Assembly (NCBI GenBank): GCA_903835685.1
Contig: CAILNX010000023.1
Coordinates: 1-64,000, forward strand
Reading direction: 5' to 3'
DNA from: an uncultured delta proteobacterium
GTDB lineage: Bacteria; Desulfobacterota; Desulfovibrionia; Desulfovibrionales; Desulfovibrionaceae
Length of the DNA stretch: 64,000 nt
Position numbers and translations under genes: made by a program. Under the pieces are notes generated by a model. It saw only the letters and a list, made by a program, of their open reading frames with translations, was not told where the DNA came from and did no database searches. Shown here one piece after another: positions 8,269 to 17,502 of this stretch (positions are counted from its first letter, which is position 1; each line of letters opens with the position of its first letter).

Positions 8269-9819
8269 TTATTTGGGCAGACTGACGGTCAGGGTGGTGG
8301 TCCCGGTCTGGTCCGAAGTCTCCATGTGGATGGCCCCGCCGTGGGTCTCGGTGATGAGCCTGGAGGAATACGTGCCCAGGCCGGTGCCCCCTTTTTTCCC
8401 GGCCGTGATGTACTTCTGGAAAAAGGTGTCCCGGATTTCCTTGGGCACCACGCCCTGGTTGGTGATGGCGACAGTGTGGGCCTTGGGCGCGACGGACAGG
8501 TCGATGAGGATGAGTTCGCCCTGGGGCGAGGCCTCGATGGCGTTTTTGACCAGATTGGCCAGCATGGAATAGCTGAGCATCTCCTCGGCCATGACCACGA
8601 AGCTCTCGTTGCCCGTGACCAGTTGCCCCTCGATGCGCAGATGGGCCGAGAGCATCTTGGTCACGATGAGATTCTGGAATTCGGTCAGGATTTTGCGCAG
8701 CAGGGGAATCAGGTCCAGGGGCCGGGGCCTGATCCGGTAGTTGCCGATCTCCATCTTGTAGAGATCGAGCGACAGGTTGATCATCTTGAGGATCTGGTAG
8801 CCCGCGTCCATGATAAGCCCCAGCATCTCCCGCTGCTCCGTGGTCAGGTTGTCGGCCTTGAGAATGAGCTGGGGGAAGATCAGGATGCCGTTCAAGGGGC
8901 TTTTCAAGTCGTGGCGGGTGAGCCGGTCCACGTCCTCCCGGAGCTTTTCCAGGTTCTTGCGCTCGGTGATGTCCGTGAACACCCGGACCAGGCCGCCCTC
9001 GGCCATGGGATACTGGCGCATTTCGACGACCAGGCCGTTCGGGCCGCTCACCTCCATGTTCAACTTCTGCTTGGAATGGATATCCTTCTTGCTTTGCGCC
9101 CGGCGCTCCGGGGTGTATCCGACCCTGTCCGCCCAGGCGTCCACCACGCTGTCCAGGGTGTTGTGTTTGAGGAAAAAGTCTTCATCAAGCCCAAGAAGCT
9201 CCAATATCCTGCGATTATGGACCATGATCCGGCCCTGGGCGTCGGCCATGAACAGTCCCTGGCCCATGTTCTCCAGGGTGGTCTCCAGGATGGCGGTCTT
9301 GGCCCGCAGGGCCTCTTCGGCCAGGCGGCGTTCCGCCAGCTCTTTCAAGGCCATGTCCCGCATGGCCGAGGAGTCGCCCAGGCGCTTGTGCACCTCGGTC
9401 ACGTCCTGGATGGTGAACAGGGCGTCGTAGTCCGAGCCGTTCTCCCGGCGCAGGGCGCTCACCGTGACGTATTGCAGGGGCGTAGACCCGTCGCGCAGAA
9501 GAAAGGGGATGATCCGGCCGTGCAACTGGGGGGAGAAGATGGCCGGAGGGCCGCCCTTGAAGACCACGTCCAGCCGGGCCGAGTACTTGGGTTCGCCCAG
9601 GTGCGGATAGGGGATGCGGATGTCCCGGCCGAGCATGTCCGTGTCCGGGATGCCGGTCCAGGTGGCCAGGCACTTGTTCCAGAGCAGGATCTTGTAGTGC
9701 CGGTCCACCACAAAGACGCCCACGGGCATGAAATTGAGCACGAAAAAACGATCTGTCGCGGTCTTGGAGACCTTGCGCGGCTTTTTGGCCGGGCTTTTGG
9801 GCGGAGTCGGGGAGGTCAT
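8269..9819 (-). CDS. PAS-domain sensor histidine kinase
   Basis: A cytoplasmic sensor kinase of 516 residues: PAS domain (about 25-140), short coil, second PAS (about 175-290), dimerisation helix with phospho-acceptor His303 in RHDLKSPLN, and a C-terminal ATPase with N box NLVKNAIEAS and G2 GGTGLGTYSS. In the G1 box the usual DxGxG is TNQG, so the ATP-contacting Asp is replaced by Asn, a variant seen in a subset of such kinases. No membrane segment is present. Its start overlaps the stop of the cheA-like gene by ATGA (9816-9819), so it is the last gene of a signalling operon with cheA, cheC and cheY. The signal is unknown. Confidence 0.92.
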   Translation of the reverse strand: MTSPTPPKSPAKKPRKVSKTATDRFFVLNFMPVGVFVVDRHYKILLWNKCLATWTGIPDTDMLGRDIRIPYPHLGEPKYSARLDVVFKGGPPAIFSPQLHGRIIPFLLRDGSTPLQYVTVSALRRENGSDYDALFTIQDVTEVHKRLGDSSAMRDMALKELAERRLAEEALRAKTAILETTLENMGQGLFMADAQGRIMVHNRRILELLGLDEDFFLKHNTLDSVVDAWADRVGYTPERRAQSKKDIHSKQKLNMEVSGPNGLVVEMRQYPMAEGGLVRVFTDITERKNLEKLREDVDRLTRHDLKSPLNGILIFPQLILKADNLTTEQREMLGLIMDAGYQILKMINLSLDLYKMEIGNYRIRPRPLDLIPLLRKILTEFQNLIVTKMLSAHLRIEGQLVTGNESFVVMAEEMLSYSMLANLVKNAIEASPQGELILIDLSVAPKAHTVAITNQGVVPKEIRDTFFQKYITAGKKGGTGLGTYSSRLITETHGGAIHMETSDQTGTTTLTVSLPK

Positions 9820-11714
9820 GGGCGTTCGCCTCCGGAACGAGGGGTTGTGGAGCGGGCCTGGCGGATGGATTCCTCGGTCAGGGCGGTCTTGGCCATGCCC
9901 GGCACGTCCACGATGACGGCCATGCCCCCGTCCTCAACCACCGTGGCGCCCTGGACGCCCGGGGTGCGGCCGAAAACCCGGCCCAGGGCCTTGAACACGG
10001 CCTGCTGTCGGCCCACGATGCGGTCCACCACGATGCCGAAGCGCACGTCCCCGCCCTTGGCGATGATGACCTGGGAAAGCTCGGGCTCCTGGCCCGGCAG
10101 GCCGAAGAAATCCCGCAAATAGACCAGGGGCACCACCTCGGAGCGCAGGTTGAAGATGCCCCGGCCGTTCCCGGACCGCTGGGCCTGGCTGGTCTCCACG
10201 CATTCCTCGACATTGTCCAGGTGGAAGAAATAGTCCTCGCCGCCCACTTCCACCCGCAGGCAGTCCATGATGGCCAGGGACAGGGGGAACTGCATGCGTA
10301 CCGTGGTGCCCTGGCCGGATTCGGACTCGATGTCCACCCGGCCGCGCATGGTGGTGATGGCCGCCATGACCGCGTCCATGCCCACGCCCCGGCCGGAAAC
10401 CATGTCCAGCTCCTTGGCCGTGGACAGGCCGGGCAGAAAGACCAGAGCCAGCATCTCCTGGCGACTCAAGACCTTGGCCGGGTCCAGGAGGCCCTGCTCC
10501 ACAGCCTTGCGGCGCAGGGTCTCGGCATCAATGCCCCGGCCGTCGTCGGTCACGGTGATGACCACTTCGTTGCCCACCTGATAGGCCGCAAGGGCCAGTT
10601 GCCCGGTTTCGCTCTTGCCCTGGGCCAGGCGCTCTTCCGGGCGTTCCAGGCCGTGGCCCATGGCGTTGCGCACCAGGTGACCCAAAGGGGAATTGAGCTG
10701 TTCGATGACCGTCTTGTCCATCTCCGTGTCCTCGCCCTGGATGGACAGCTCGATCTGCTTGCCCAGCTTAGGACCTAAGTCCCGGACCACCCGGCGAAAA
10801 CGGTTGAAGCAGGTGCGCAGGGGCAGCATGCGCATGTCCAGGGCCTGGCCGTGCAGGGTGGCGCTCAAACCGCCGATCTCCTCCACCACGGCCCGGAGCT
10901 TGGGGCTGTCCACATCCTCGCTGATGCGGGCCAGGCGCGCATGGGCAATGGCCAGTTCGCCGATGCGGTCCACCAAGCCGTCCAGGAGATTGGCCGAGAC
11001 GTTGATGCGCCGGATACGGCTGCCCTCGTCCTCCATGGCGATCTCGGGCGCGGCGGCCAGAAGCGCGGTGGCCTCGGCGGATACGGTCGGGGCCAGCGGA
11101 CTTCGGGCCGCAGGGGCCGGGGGTGTGGGCTTGGGGATTGGCGAAGCTACGGGAGGCGTTTGGGGTGGCGCTTGGGGCTGGGTCGCGGGATTCCGTGGCC
11201 GGGCCAGGGCTGGCGGGGCTTTGGGCTTGGGAGCGGCCGGGGCAGGGGCCTTGGCTGCTGGAGCCGCTGGCCCGGGCTGGGGCGCAGGGGCCTTTTCCAT
11301 GACCGGGGCCGCCGAGTCCGCCCAAGGATCATGGGCCGGAAGCAGGGAGCGGACCAGGGCCACGTCCAGACTGATGTCTTCCTCCACGCCCTCCCGGCAT
11401 TTGAGCACCATGTTCTTCAGCCGGTCAAAGGAGCGCAGGGCCACGTCGATCAGGGGCCGGGAAACAGCCAGGCGCTTCTCGCGCACGGCCTGGAGCAGGC
11501 TTTCCACCTCATGGGCCAGGGCGGCGATCTGCGGTTGGGATACGGTATTGGCGTCGCCCTTGATGGAGTGGGCGGCCCGGAAAACAGCGTCCACCGTGGA
11601 TGACGGGGCGTTTGCACCGGCACTTTCCAGGTCCAGCAGGCTTTTCTCGATGTTGACCAGCTGTTCCAGGCAACTCTCAATGAATATATCAATGATGTCA
11701 GCCTGATGACGCAT
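9816..11714 (-). CDS. cheA: CheA-family chemotaxis histidine kinase
   Basis: The 632-residue product has the CheA order: Hpt domain with phospho-His49 in HSIKGDANTV, a long Pro/Ala-rich linker (about 125-210), dimerisation region, HATPase domain and a C-terminal CheW-like P5 domain ending in a short tail. The ATPase has DDGRGID and GRGVGMDAV boxes. In the N box the usual LVRNAxDHG is LVRNAMGHG, so the Asp after the key Asn is changed to Gly while the Asn is retained. The start chosen is the ATG at 11712-11714, because a longer reading runs back into the upstream cheC gene. Sits in a cheY-cheC-cheA-sensor kinase run. Confidence 0.93.
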   Translation of the reverse strand: MRHQADIIDIFIESCLEQLVNIEKSLLDLESAGANAPSSTVDAVFRAAHSIKGDANTVSQPQIAALAHEVESLLQAVREKRLAVSRPLIDVALRSFDRLKNMVLKCREGVEEDISLDVALVRSLLPAHDPWADSAAPVMEKAPAPQPGPAAPAAKAPAPAAPKPKAPPALARPRNPATQPQAPPQTPPVASPIPKPTPPAPAARSPLAPTVSAEATALLAAAPEIAMEDEGSRIRRINVSANLLDGLVDRIGELAIAHARLARISEDVDSPKLRAVVEEIGGLSATLHGQALDMRMLPLRTCFNRFRRVVRDLGPKLGKQIELSIQGEDTEMDKTVIEQLNSPLGHLVRNAMGHGLERPEERLAQGKSETGQLALAAYQVGNEVVITVTDDGRGIDAETLRRKAVEQGLLDPAKVLSRQEMLALVFLPGLSTAKELDMVSGRGVGMDAVMAAITTMRGRVDIESESGQGTTVRMQFPLSLAIMDCLRVEVGGEDYFFHLDNVEECVETSQAQRSGNGRGIFNLRSEVVPLVYLRDFFGLPGQEPELSQVIIAKGGDVRFGIVVDRIVGRQQAVFKALGRVFGRTPGVQGATVVEDGGMAVIVDVPGMAKTALTEESIRQARSTTPRSGGERP

Positions 11715-11724
11715 AGAAATCCGC

Positions 11725-12327
11725 TCAGTTCCCAGCCATGGATTCGATGGACCGGACCAGGATGTCAAAGGAGCCCAGCCGGAAGAAGATGAGGATGTCC
11801 CCGCCGATGGTCCCGCCCTCCAGGTCGAAATGGGCGCGGATGAACAGAACCATGGTCTGGTCAGCGTGGATGCTCTGGATCAGGTGCTCAAAAGAGTCCT
11901 CGAAGTATTCCACGGGCAGGTAGTCCAGGTGATGGCCCAGGATATTGCCGAGGGAGCCCATGACCCCGTTGAGCACGATGTTGCCGATTTCCTGGAGGGT
12001 GGCCAGGCGCAGGCTGTCCATGTCCACGCCGCTGGGGGATTCCTCGCCGACCACGATAGACACCAGCCGTCCGGCGCTGGCGATGGGAAAGGCCAGCACG
12101 GCCATGCCGGTGAACGGGCCCTGGAAGGGCAGTTCGATGGCCGAGACCAGTTGGGAGACATCGGCCAGCAGGCAATGGACCGGGACGGTTTCCGGAGTCA
12201 GAATGAGGAGTTCCGGCACGCTTAAGCGGATATGGGTGCGGGTCATCTGGTTCAGCACCCCGGCCGCCTGGCCGATGCCGATATTGATGAGTTCCCGAAG
12301 GATGTCCAGTTGAAGGGGGGTCATCAT
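11725..12327 (-). CDS. CheC/CheX-family chemotaxis phosphatase
   Basis: The 200-residue product begins with DILRELINIGIGQAAGVLNQ, the first CheC phosphatase motif (acidic residue, Glu12, Asn15), and has a second copy-like motif (LQEIGNIVLNGVMG) around residues 105-120. CheC proteins dephosphorylate CheY-P. The start is the ATG pair at 12322-12327, preceded by CAGGGGAA; a much longer open frame upstream is low-complexity shadow. It lies 10 bases before the cheA start and downstream of the cheY-like gene, as expected for a phosphatase acting on that CheY. Confidence 0.88.
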   Translation of the reverse strand: MMTPLQLDILRELINIGIGQAAGVLNQMTRTHIRLSVPELLILTPETVPVHCLLADVSQLVSAIELPFQGPFTGMAVLAFPIASAGRLVSIVVGEESPSGVDMDSLRLATLQEIGNIVLNGVMGSLGNILGHHLDYLPVEYFEDSFEHLIQSIHADQTMVLFIRAHFDLEGGTIGGDILIFFRLGSFDILVRSIESMAGN

Positions 12328-12407
12328 GGTTGCGCGTTCCCCTGAGCACGAAAGAGGGAGAGACGTATGTTCCGGAGCCCGTCCGCGAGAGGCTGCCGCA
12401 GCCAGGG

Positions 12408-12764
12408 TCAGAGAAGAAGAGCCTTCAGCTTGCCTCGGAACACCTCTTCGTCCAGGGGCTTGTTGACCACCGCGCAAGCCCCCAGGGCCATGCACCGCTG
12501 CAAGGTGCTGGTCTGGATGTCTGCGGTGAGCACCAGCACCGGGATGTTCACTCCCATCTCGCGCAAACGGATCATGACCCCGATGCCGTCCACTTCCGGC
12601 ATGTTCAAATCCAGGACCAGGGCGTCGGGACAATCGGCCGCGACCAGGTCCAGGCACTCCTGGCCATTCTTGGCCTCGACCGTGGTGAACCCCTCGGCCT
12701 TGGCCAGCTTGCCGAGCATCATGCGCTGGAACAGGGAGTCATCGGCAATGAGTAGCGTGGGCAT
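12408..12764 (-). CDS. CheY-like single-domain response regulator
   Basis: A 118-residue stand-alone receiver: acidic pair in LLIADDS, phospho-acceptor Asp in LVLDLNMPEVDG, Thr in LVLTAD and Lys in VVNKPLD are all present. The start at 12762-12764 gives the normal receiver N-terminus (MPTLLIADD). First gene of the cheY-cheC-cheA-kinase run, so it probably receives phosphate from the CheA encoded downstream. Confidence 0.93.
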   Translation of the reverse strand: MPTLLIADDSLFQRMMLGKLAKAEGFTTVEAKNGQECLDLVAADCPDALVLDLNMPEVDGIGVMIRLREMGVNIPVLVLTADIQTSTLQRCMALGACAVVNKPLDEEVFRGKLKALLL

Positions 12765-12897
12765 GATCGGAACCTGCCGTATTTTTTCAACAGCGTCAAT
12801 GTCGTCCGGCCAAACTCTGCCATTTTTCACCCGGGCGCACCCAGCCAGTCCCCGGGAATGCTCGGCCTGCGAACAGGGGCGAACCCCTTGCCCGGGG

Positions 12898-13329
12898 TCA
12901 CATCATGTACAACTGATCCCCGGGGATCATGGCGATGCTGTTTTCCTTCAAGACCTCGATGGCCATGTCCGTGCGGTCGAAGCGGAAGATGATGATGGCC
13001 TTGGACTCGTGGGGATGCACGAAGGCGTACATGTACTCAACATTGATCTTCTTTTCCCCGAGTATCCCCAGGATGCGGTGCAGCCCGCCCGGGGTGTCGT
13101 CCACGGCCACGGCCACCACCGAGGTCCGGCCCACGGTCATGCCGTTTTCCTTGAGCACCTTCTGGGCCGCCTCGAAATCCGAGACGATGAGGCGCAGGAT
13201 GCCGAAATCCGAGGTGTCCGCCAGGGACAAGGCCCGGATGTTGATCTTGTTCTCGCTTAAAATCCGGGTCACCTCGGCCAGACGGCCGGCCCGGTTCTCC
13301 AGGAAAATGGACAGTTGATCGACACGCAT
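12898..13329 (-). CDS. Tandem ACT-domain protein
   Basis: A 143-residue protein made of two ACT domains (about 3-70 and 72-140), the first starting [27 protein letters not shown], broken here by the domain's usual Gly-Arg-Leu pattern. ACT domains bind amino acids. The start is the ATG at 13327-13329 with Shine-Dalgarno GAGAGGTG. It lies 26 bases after the phenylacetate-CoA ligase gene; this pairing is common in anaerobes that degrade aromatic amino acids, so it probably senses such a compound. Confidence 0.87.
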   Translation of the reverse strand: MRVDQLSIFLENRAGRLAEVTRILSENKINIRALSLADTSDFGILRLIVSDFEAAQKVLKENGMTVGRTSVVAVAVDDTPGGLHRILGILGEKKINVEYMYAFVHPHESKAIIIFRFDRTDMAIEVLKENSIAMIPGDQLYMM

Positions 13330-13355
13330 GGAGCACCTCTCGTTCAAGGGGGGTG

Positions 13356-14660
13356 TCAGGATTGGCCGCGCAGGTCCACCACCCGCTTGGCCTTGCCCTC
13401 GGAGCGCTGGATGGTCTTGGGCTCGACCAGCTTGACCTTGGCCGTGACCCCGAGGAATTCCTTGATGTTTTTGGATATCTTGGATTCAAGCTGCTGGAGT
13501 CCCTTGATTTCGTCGGAGAAGAAGGACTCGTCCACCTCCACCTGCACCTCAAGCATGTCCAAGGGGCCTTCGCGCTTGACCAGAATCTGGTAGTGCGGGG
13601 CCAAGCCCTTGGTCTCCAGCAGGATGGTCTCGATCTGGGAGGGGAAGACATTCACCCCTCGGATGATGAGCATGTCGTCGCTGCGGCCCGTGACCCGCTT
13701 CATGCGCACAAAGGTCCGGCCGCATTTGCAGGGCACATAGTTCAAGGAGGTGATGTCCCGGGTCCGGTAGCGGATCAGCGGCTGGGCCTCCTTGGTCAGG
13801 GTGGTGATGACCAGCTCGCCCGTGGTCCCCGGGGGAAGCTGCTCGCCCGTGATGGGGTCGATGATCTCCACCAGGAAATGGTCCTCCATGAGGTGCAGGC
13901 CGTCCTGGGCCTCGTGGCACTCGATGGCCACTCCCGGCCCCATGATCTCGGACAGGCCGTAGATGTCGATGGCGGTGATGCCCAGCTTGTCCTCGATGTC
14001 CCGGCGCATGGTGTCGGTCCAGGGCTCGGCCCCGAAGATCCCGATGCGCAGGGGCAGTTCCCGGAAATTGATCCCGGTCTCCAGGCCCACCTCGTAGAGG
14101 TACAGGGCGAACGAGGGGGTGCAGCAGATGACCGTGGACCCGAAATCGCGCAACAGGCCCGCCTGGCGTTTGGTCCCGCCGCCGGAGACCGGCACGATGG
14201 TGGCCCCCAACTCCTCGGCCCCGTAGTGCGCGCCCAGGCCCCCGGTGAACAGGCCGTATCCGTAGGCGTTGTGCACCACGTCCCGGTGCGTGGCTCCGGC
14301 GGCCATGAAGGACCGGGCCATGAGCTTGGCCCAGTTGCGTACGTCGCGCTTGGTGTAGCCCACCACCGTGGCCTTGCCCGTGGTGCCGCTGGAGGAGTGG
14401 AGGCGCACCACGTTGTCCTTGGGCACGGCGAAGAGTCCGAAGGGCGCGTTGTCGCGCATGTCCTGCTTCATGGTGAAGGGCAGAAGCTTCAAATCCGAGA
14501 GATGGTGGATGTCCGAGGGATGCACCCCGGCCTCGTCGAACTTCTTCTTGTAGAAGGGAACCGTGTAATAGACCCGCTCGACCAGGCTTTTGAGCCGGGT
14601 GAGTTGCAGAGGCTCCAGTTCGTCCCTGGGCAGGGTCTCCATGTCCACGTCGAAAATCAT
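13356..14660 (-). CDS. paaK: Phenylacetate-CoA ligase
   Basis: An AMP-forming acyl-CoA ligase of the PaaK type, 434 residues, the normal length. It has the adenylate-binding motif [15 protein letters not shown] near residue 90, a [11 protein letters not shown] motif, and the C-terminal AMP-binding subdomain with VNVFPSQIE. It activates phenylacetate (or a related aryl acid) to its CoA thioester. In sulfate reducers such enzymes usually work with indolepyruvate ferredoxin oxidoreductase in aromatic amino acid turnover, but that gene is not in the window. Confidence 0.93.
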   Translation of the reverse strand: MIFDVDMETLPRDELEPLQLTRLKSLVERVYYTVPFYKKKFDEAGVHPSDIHHLSDLKLLPFTMKQDMRDNAPFGLFAVPKDNVVRLHSSSGTTGKATVVGYTKRDVRNWAKLMARSFMAAGATHRDVVHNAYGYGLFTGGLGAHYGAEELGATIVPVSGGGTKRQAGLLRDFGSTVICCTPSFALYLYEVGLETGINFRELPLRIGIFGAEPWTDTMRRDIEDKLGITAIDIYGLSEIMGPGVAIECHEAQDGLHLMEDHFLVEIIDPITGEQLPPGTTGELVITTLTKEAQPLIRYRTRDITSLNYVPCKCGRTFVRMKRVTGRSDDMLIIRGVNVFPSQIETILLETKGLAPHYQILVKREGPLDMLEVQVEVDESFFSDEIKGLQQLESKISKNIKEFLGVTAKVKLVEPKTIQRSEGKAKRVVDLRGQS

Positions 14661-14802
14661 GCCGCACCTCCGTGTCTCCCCTCTGGCCAGGCCGCACCGG
14701 CGGCCCCAAAGGGGGTGAGAACAAGGACCTAGTGCCCGAAGGACTCGATTGAGTCAAGGGTCTGGAAAAACTGGCGAGGGAAAAGGCGCGGGCCTCGCGG
14801 GG

Positions 14803-15282
14803 CTACAGGCCCTCCAACTGGGAAAGCTCCTGCTCGTCCAGCAGGCTGTCGGCCTCCAGCACGATGAGCAGCCGGTCGTTCACCTGGGCAATGCCCTGGA
14901 TGAACTGGGACCCGGCCCCGGAGATGACCGAAGGGGTCTCCTGCACGATGCTGGCCGGGATGCGCATGACCTCGCTCACCGAGTCCACCACGAATCCCAC
15001 CACCATGTCCTTGATTTCCAGGACCACGATGCGGGTGCTCTTGGTGTGTTTCTGCCCTTGAAGCCCGAAACGGCGGGGCATATCGATGACCGGGATGACC
15101 TGGCCGCGCAGGTTGATGACCCCCTCCAGAAAGGGAGGGGACTGGGGAACCTTGGTCACTTCCTGTTCCCGGATGATCTCGCGCACCCGGGTGATGTCCA
15201 CCCCGAGCCTGCGGCCTAGGATGATGAAGCTCACCAGTTGCAGTTCTTCGGCCCCGGTGGTGTCGCGCTCTTCTTGTGCCAT
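14803..15282 (-). CDS. cheW: CheW coupling protein
   Basis: A 159-residue CheW-like SH3-fold protein: ELQLVSFIILGRRLGVDITRV at the start of the fold, INLRGQVIPVIDMPRRFGL in the middle and VDSVSEVMRI in the second half, all diagnostic. It bridges chemoreceptors and CheA. It stands apart from the cheA operon, 142 bases downstream of paaK's start and 109 bases after the ATP-grasp gene, on the same strand. Confidence 0.95.
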   Translation of the reverse strand: MAQEERDTTGAEELQLVSFIILGRRLGVDITRVREIIREQEVTKVPQSPPFLEGVINLRGQVIPVIDMPRRFGLQGQKHTKSTRIVVLEIKDMVVGFVVDSVSEVMRIPASIVQETPSVISGAGSQFIQGIAQVNDRLLIVLEADSLLDEQELSQLEGL

Positions 15283-15391
15283 ATGTCCTTCTATCAGGTC
15301 CGGCCGCCCGCTCGCAAGGCCCGACCCCGTTATTATTTCGTCACATCGTGTTGGGGGGCCGCCGACCGGTCATCCCTGGGTTGCGCCCGGC

Positions 15392-16411
15392 CTACAGCCG
15401 GGCCGAGGCCAGGATGCGGCCGATCATCTCCGGGTAGTCGATGCCCGCCTGGCGGGCGGTTTCCGGAAATCCGGCGCCCGGGGTGATGCAGGGATTGGTG
15501 TTGATGTCGATGATGAAGGGGCGGCTCTCATCATCAACCCGGAAGTCCACCCGGGTGTAGCCGCCCAGGCCGAAAACCCGGGCGCAGTCCAGGGTGGTCC
15601 GGGCCAGTTCGGCCAGCAGGGGGCCGTCGGACTCCGGGTAGTCGAAGGAGCGGATGGTGTTTAAGTACTCAAAGGACTCCTCCTCCCATTTGGCCTGAAA
15701 GCCTATGATCCTGCGGCGCTTAGGCCCGTAGCCGCGAAAGATCTGCTCGGCCGGGGGCAGGACCCGGGGGCCGCCTGGGCCGTGCAGCACGGCCATGTTG
15801 AATTCCCGGCCGTCCACGAAACGCTCGGCCAGGCAGGGCAGGCCCAGGGCAGCGACCCGCCGGTTCATGTCCCGGGCCAGGACCGCCGGGTCCGTTCCCT
15901 CCAGCACCGAGTCCTCGTCAATGCCCATGGACCCGTGCTCCCACACCGGCTTGATGATCCACGGTCCTGGAATGGAAAGAGATTCCGGCAGAGGCGCGGC
16001 CCCTTGAGCGGCGAGGTCCAGGGGCAGAGCCAGCCAGTCCGGGGTGGGCAGGCCGCTTGTGCGCAGCACGGCCTTGGTGCGGTCCTTGGCCGCAGTGGCG
16101 AACATGGCCGCTTCGTCCGCCCCGGTATGGGGCAGGCCCAGAAAGCAGAGCAGGCCCGGGGCCAGGTGGGCCAGGCGGCTGCTCCCGGCCACGGTCTCCA
16201 CCAGGTTGAACACCGCGCCAGGGGCCAGTTCGCGCAACCTGCGGGCCACGGTGTCCAGGTCCAGGGAAAAGGGCAGGAGCACGGCCTCGTGGCCCAGGCT
16301 GGTCAAGGCCGTGGACACAGCTCGGGCCTGGTCCAGGTTGTCCAGGGCGTCCTTGGCCGCGTCCGCCTCCACAACGTCGTGCAGGACCGCCACCTTCATC
16401 GCCATTCTCAT
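15392..16411 (-). CDS. ATP-grasp ligase, D-Ala-D-Ala ligase-like (second of a pair)
   Basis: A 339-residue ATP-grasp protein. Recognisable parts are an ATP-binding segment PGPWIIKPVWEHGSMGID (about residues 160-177), the specificity/ERFVDGREFNM strand, and the metal site YTRVDFRVDDESRPFIIDINTNP. These are the hallmarks of carboxylate-amine ligases related to D-Ala-D-Ala ligase. The start at 16409-16411 overlaps the upstream ligase stop (ATGA), indicating coupled translation. Two adjacent ligases beside a lysine aminomutase-like enzyme suggest stepwise amide or peptide bond formation; the product is not known. Confidence 0.85.
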   Translation of the reverse strand: MRMAMKVAVLHDVVEADAAKDALDNLDQARAVSTALTSLGHEAVLLPFSLDLDTVARRLRELAPGAVFNLVETVAGSSRLAHLAPGLLCFLGLPHTGADEAAMFATAAKDRTKAVLRTSGLPTPDWLALPLDLAAQGAAPLPESLSIPGPWIIKPVWEHGSMGIDEDSVLEGTDPAVLARDMNRRVAALGLPCLAERFVDGREFNMAVLHGPGGPRVLPPAEQIFRGYGPKRRRIIGFQAKWEEESFEYLNTIRSFDYPESDGPLLAELARTTLDCARVFGLGGYTRVDFRVDDESRPFIIDINTNPCITPGAGFPETARQAGIDYPEMIGRILASARL

Positions 16412-17388
16412 AGTCGGTCCAGCCTTTCCAGGGCTGCGTCCAGGATCATGCCGATGAGGCTGTGGAAGGGAATGCCGTTCAAACGGCTCAAGATGGGCAG
16501 GTCCGAATGGGCGTAATGCAGCCCGGCCAGGGGATTGACCTCGATGAAGCTGGCCTGGCCCGCCGCGTCCAGGCGCACGTCCACCCGCCCGGCGTCCCGG
16601 CAGCCCAGGCCCCGCCACACGGCCAGGGACAGGTCCTGGGCCGCCTCGGCGTCGGCGTCGGTGCGCAGCACGTAGTGCACCAGCTCCTCGCAGTTCTCCT
16701 TGTTGTTGTAGGAATAGACCTGGGCGTCCGCCTCGGGGTTCAGGATCACCTCCATGACTCCCACTGAGTGGGCCTTGGCCCCGTTGCCCACCACGCCGCA
16801 GGTGAACTCCCGGCCGGGCAGGAAGGTCTCCACCAGCACAGGCTGGGCGTACCGGGCCAGGAGGCCCAGGCAGACCGTTTCCAGGTCCTCCCTGGTGGTG
16901 ATGCGCGAGGCCGCGGTCACGCCCTTGCCCGTGCCCTCGGCCAGGGGCTTGGCGAACAGGGGAAAGGGCAGGTCCACGGCCGCGATGTCCGCCTGCTCCC
17001 GGATCACCACGAAATCCGGGGTGTTCAGGCCCAGATCCCGGACCACCCGCTTACAGGCCGCCTTGTCCAGGCTCAGGCACAGGACCAGGGGGTCGGAAAA
17101 CACATAGGGGATTTGATAGGCGTCCAGCAGGGCTGGGACCAGGGCCTCGCGGCCAGAGCCCCACATGCCCTCGGCGATGTTGAAGACCAGGTCCCAGCGG
17201 CGTCCCTCGCCCAGGGCCTTGATGAGGCTGCGGGCGCTGCCGATGCGCTGGGTCTCGTGCCCGTGCCCCTGGATGGCCGTCTCCAGGCCGATGATGGTGT
17301 CCTCCTGGTCGAATTCGGCGATGTCTTCCTCGGAAAAGCCCTGGGCCCGGTATTCCGAGCGCAGGTCGTAGGTCAGGCCGATTTTCAT
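16408..17388 (-). CDS. ATP-grasp ligase, D-Ala-D-Ala ligase-like (first of a pair)
   Basis: A 326-residue ATP-grasp protein, only distantly similar to the one it overlaps. The N-terminal domain is MKIGLTYDLRSEY, the ATP site PLFAKPLAEGTGKGV, the central strand LVETFLPGREFTCGVVG, and the catalytic/metal region GRVDVRLDAAGQASFIEVNPLAGL. The start at 17386-17388 has the Shine-Dalgarno AAGGA. Between it and the aminomutase gene lie two hairpins. Its position suggests it acts on the product of that enzyme; substrate specificity cannot be read from sequence. Confidence 0.85.
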   Translation of the reverse strand: MKIGLTYDLRSEYRAQGFSEEDIAEFDQEDTIIGLETAIQGHGHETQRIGSARSLIKALGEGRRWDLVFNIAEGMWGSGREALVPALLDAYQIPYVFSDPLVLCLSLDKAACKRVVRDLGLNTPDFVVIREQADIAAVDLPFPLFAKPLAEGTGKGVTAASRITTREDLETVCLGLLARYAQPVLVETFLPGREFTCGVVGNGAKAHSVGVMEVILNPEADAQVYSYNNKENCEELVHYVLRTDADAEAAQDLSLAVWRGLGCRDAGRVDVRLDAAGQASFIEVNPLAGLHYAHSDLPILSRLNGIPFHSLIGMILDAALERLDRL

Positions 17389-17424
17389 GGGAATATCCTT
17401 ATGAAGAGGAATACCCTCCGGGGG

Positions 17425-17486
17425 CCAAAGGGGCTCGCCCCTTTGGAATCCCACCAGCGTCCGCGCGGGAAAGACCCGCGCGGACG
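17425..17486 (-). other. Two tandem perfect hairpins between the aminomutase gene and the ligase pair
   Basis: On the minus strand, a 12-bp perfect stem with a 5-base loop (17458-17486) follows the aminomutase stop, then a second perfect 9-bp stem with a 4-base loop (17425-17446). Neither is followed by a T-run, so Rho-independent termination is doubtful. They could limit transcription or stabilise mRNA ends, giving different amounts of aminomutase and ligases. Confidence 0.6.
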
Positions 17487-17502
17487 GGGGGTGTCTTCGG
17501 TG

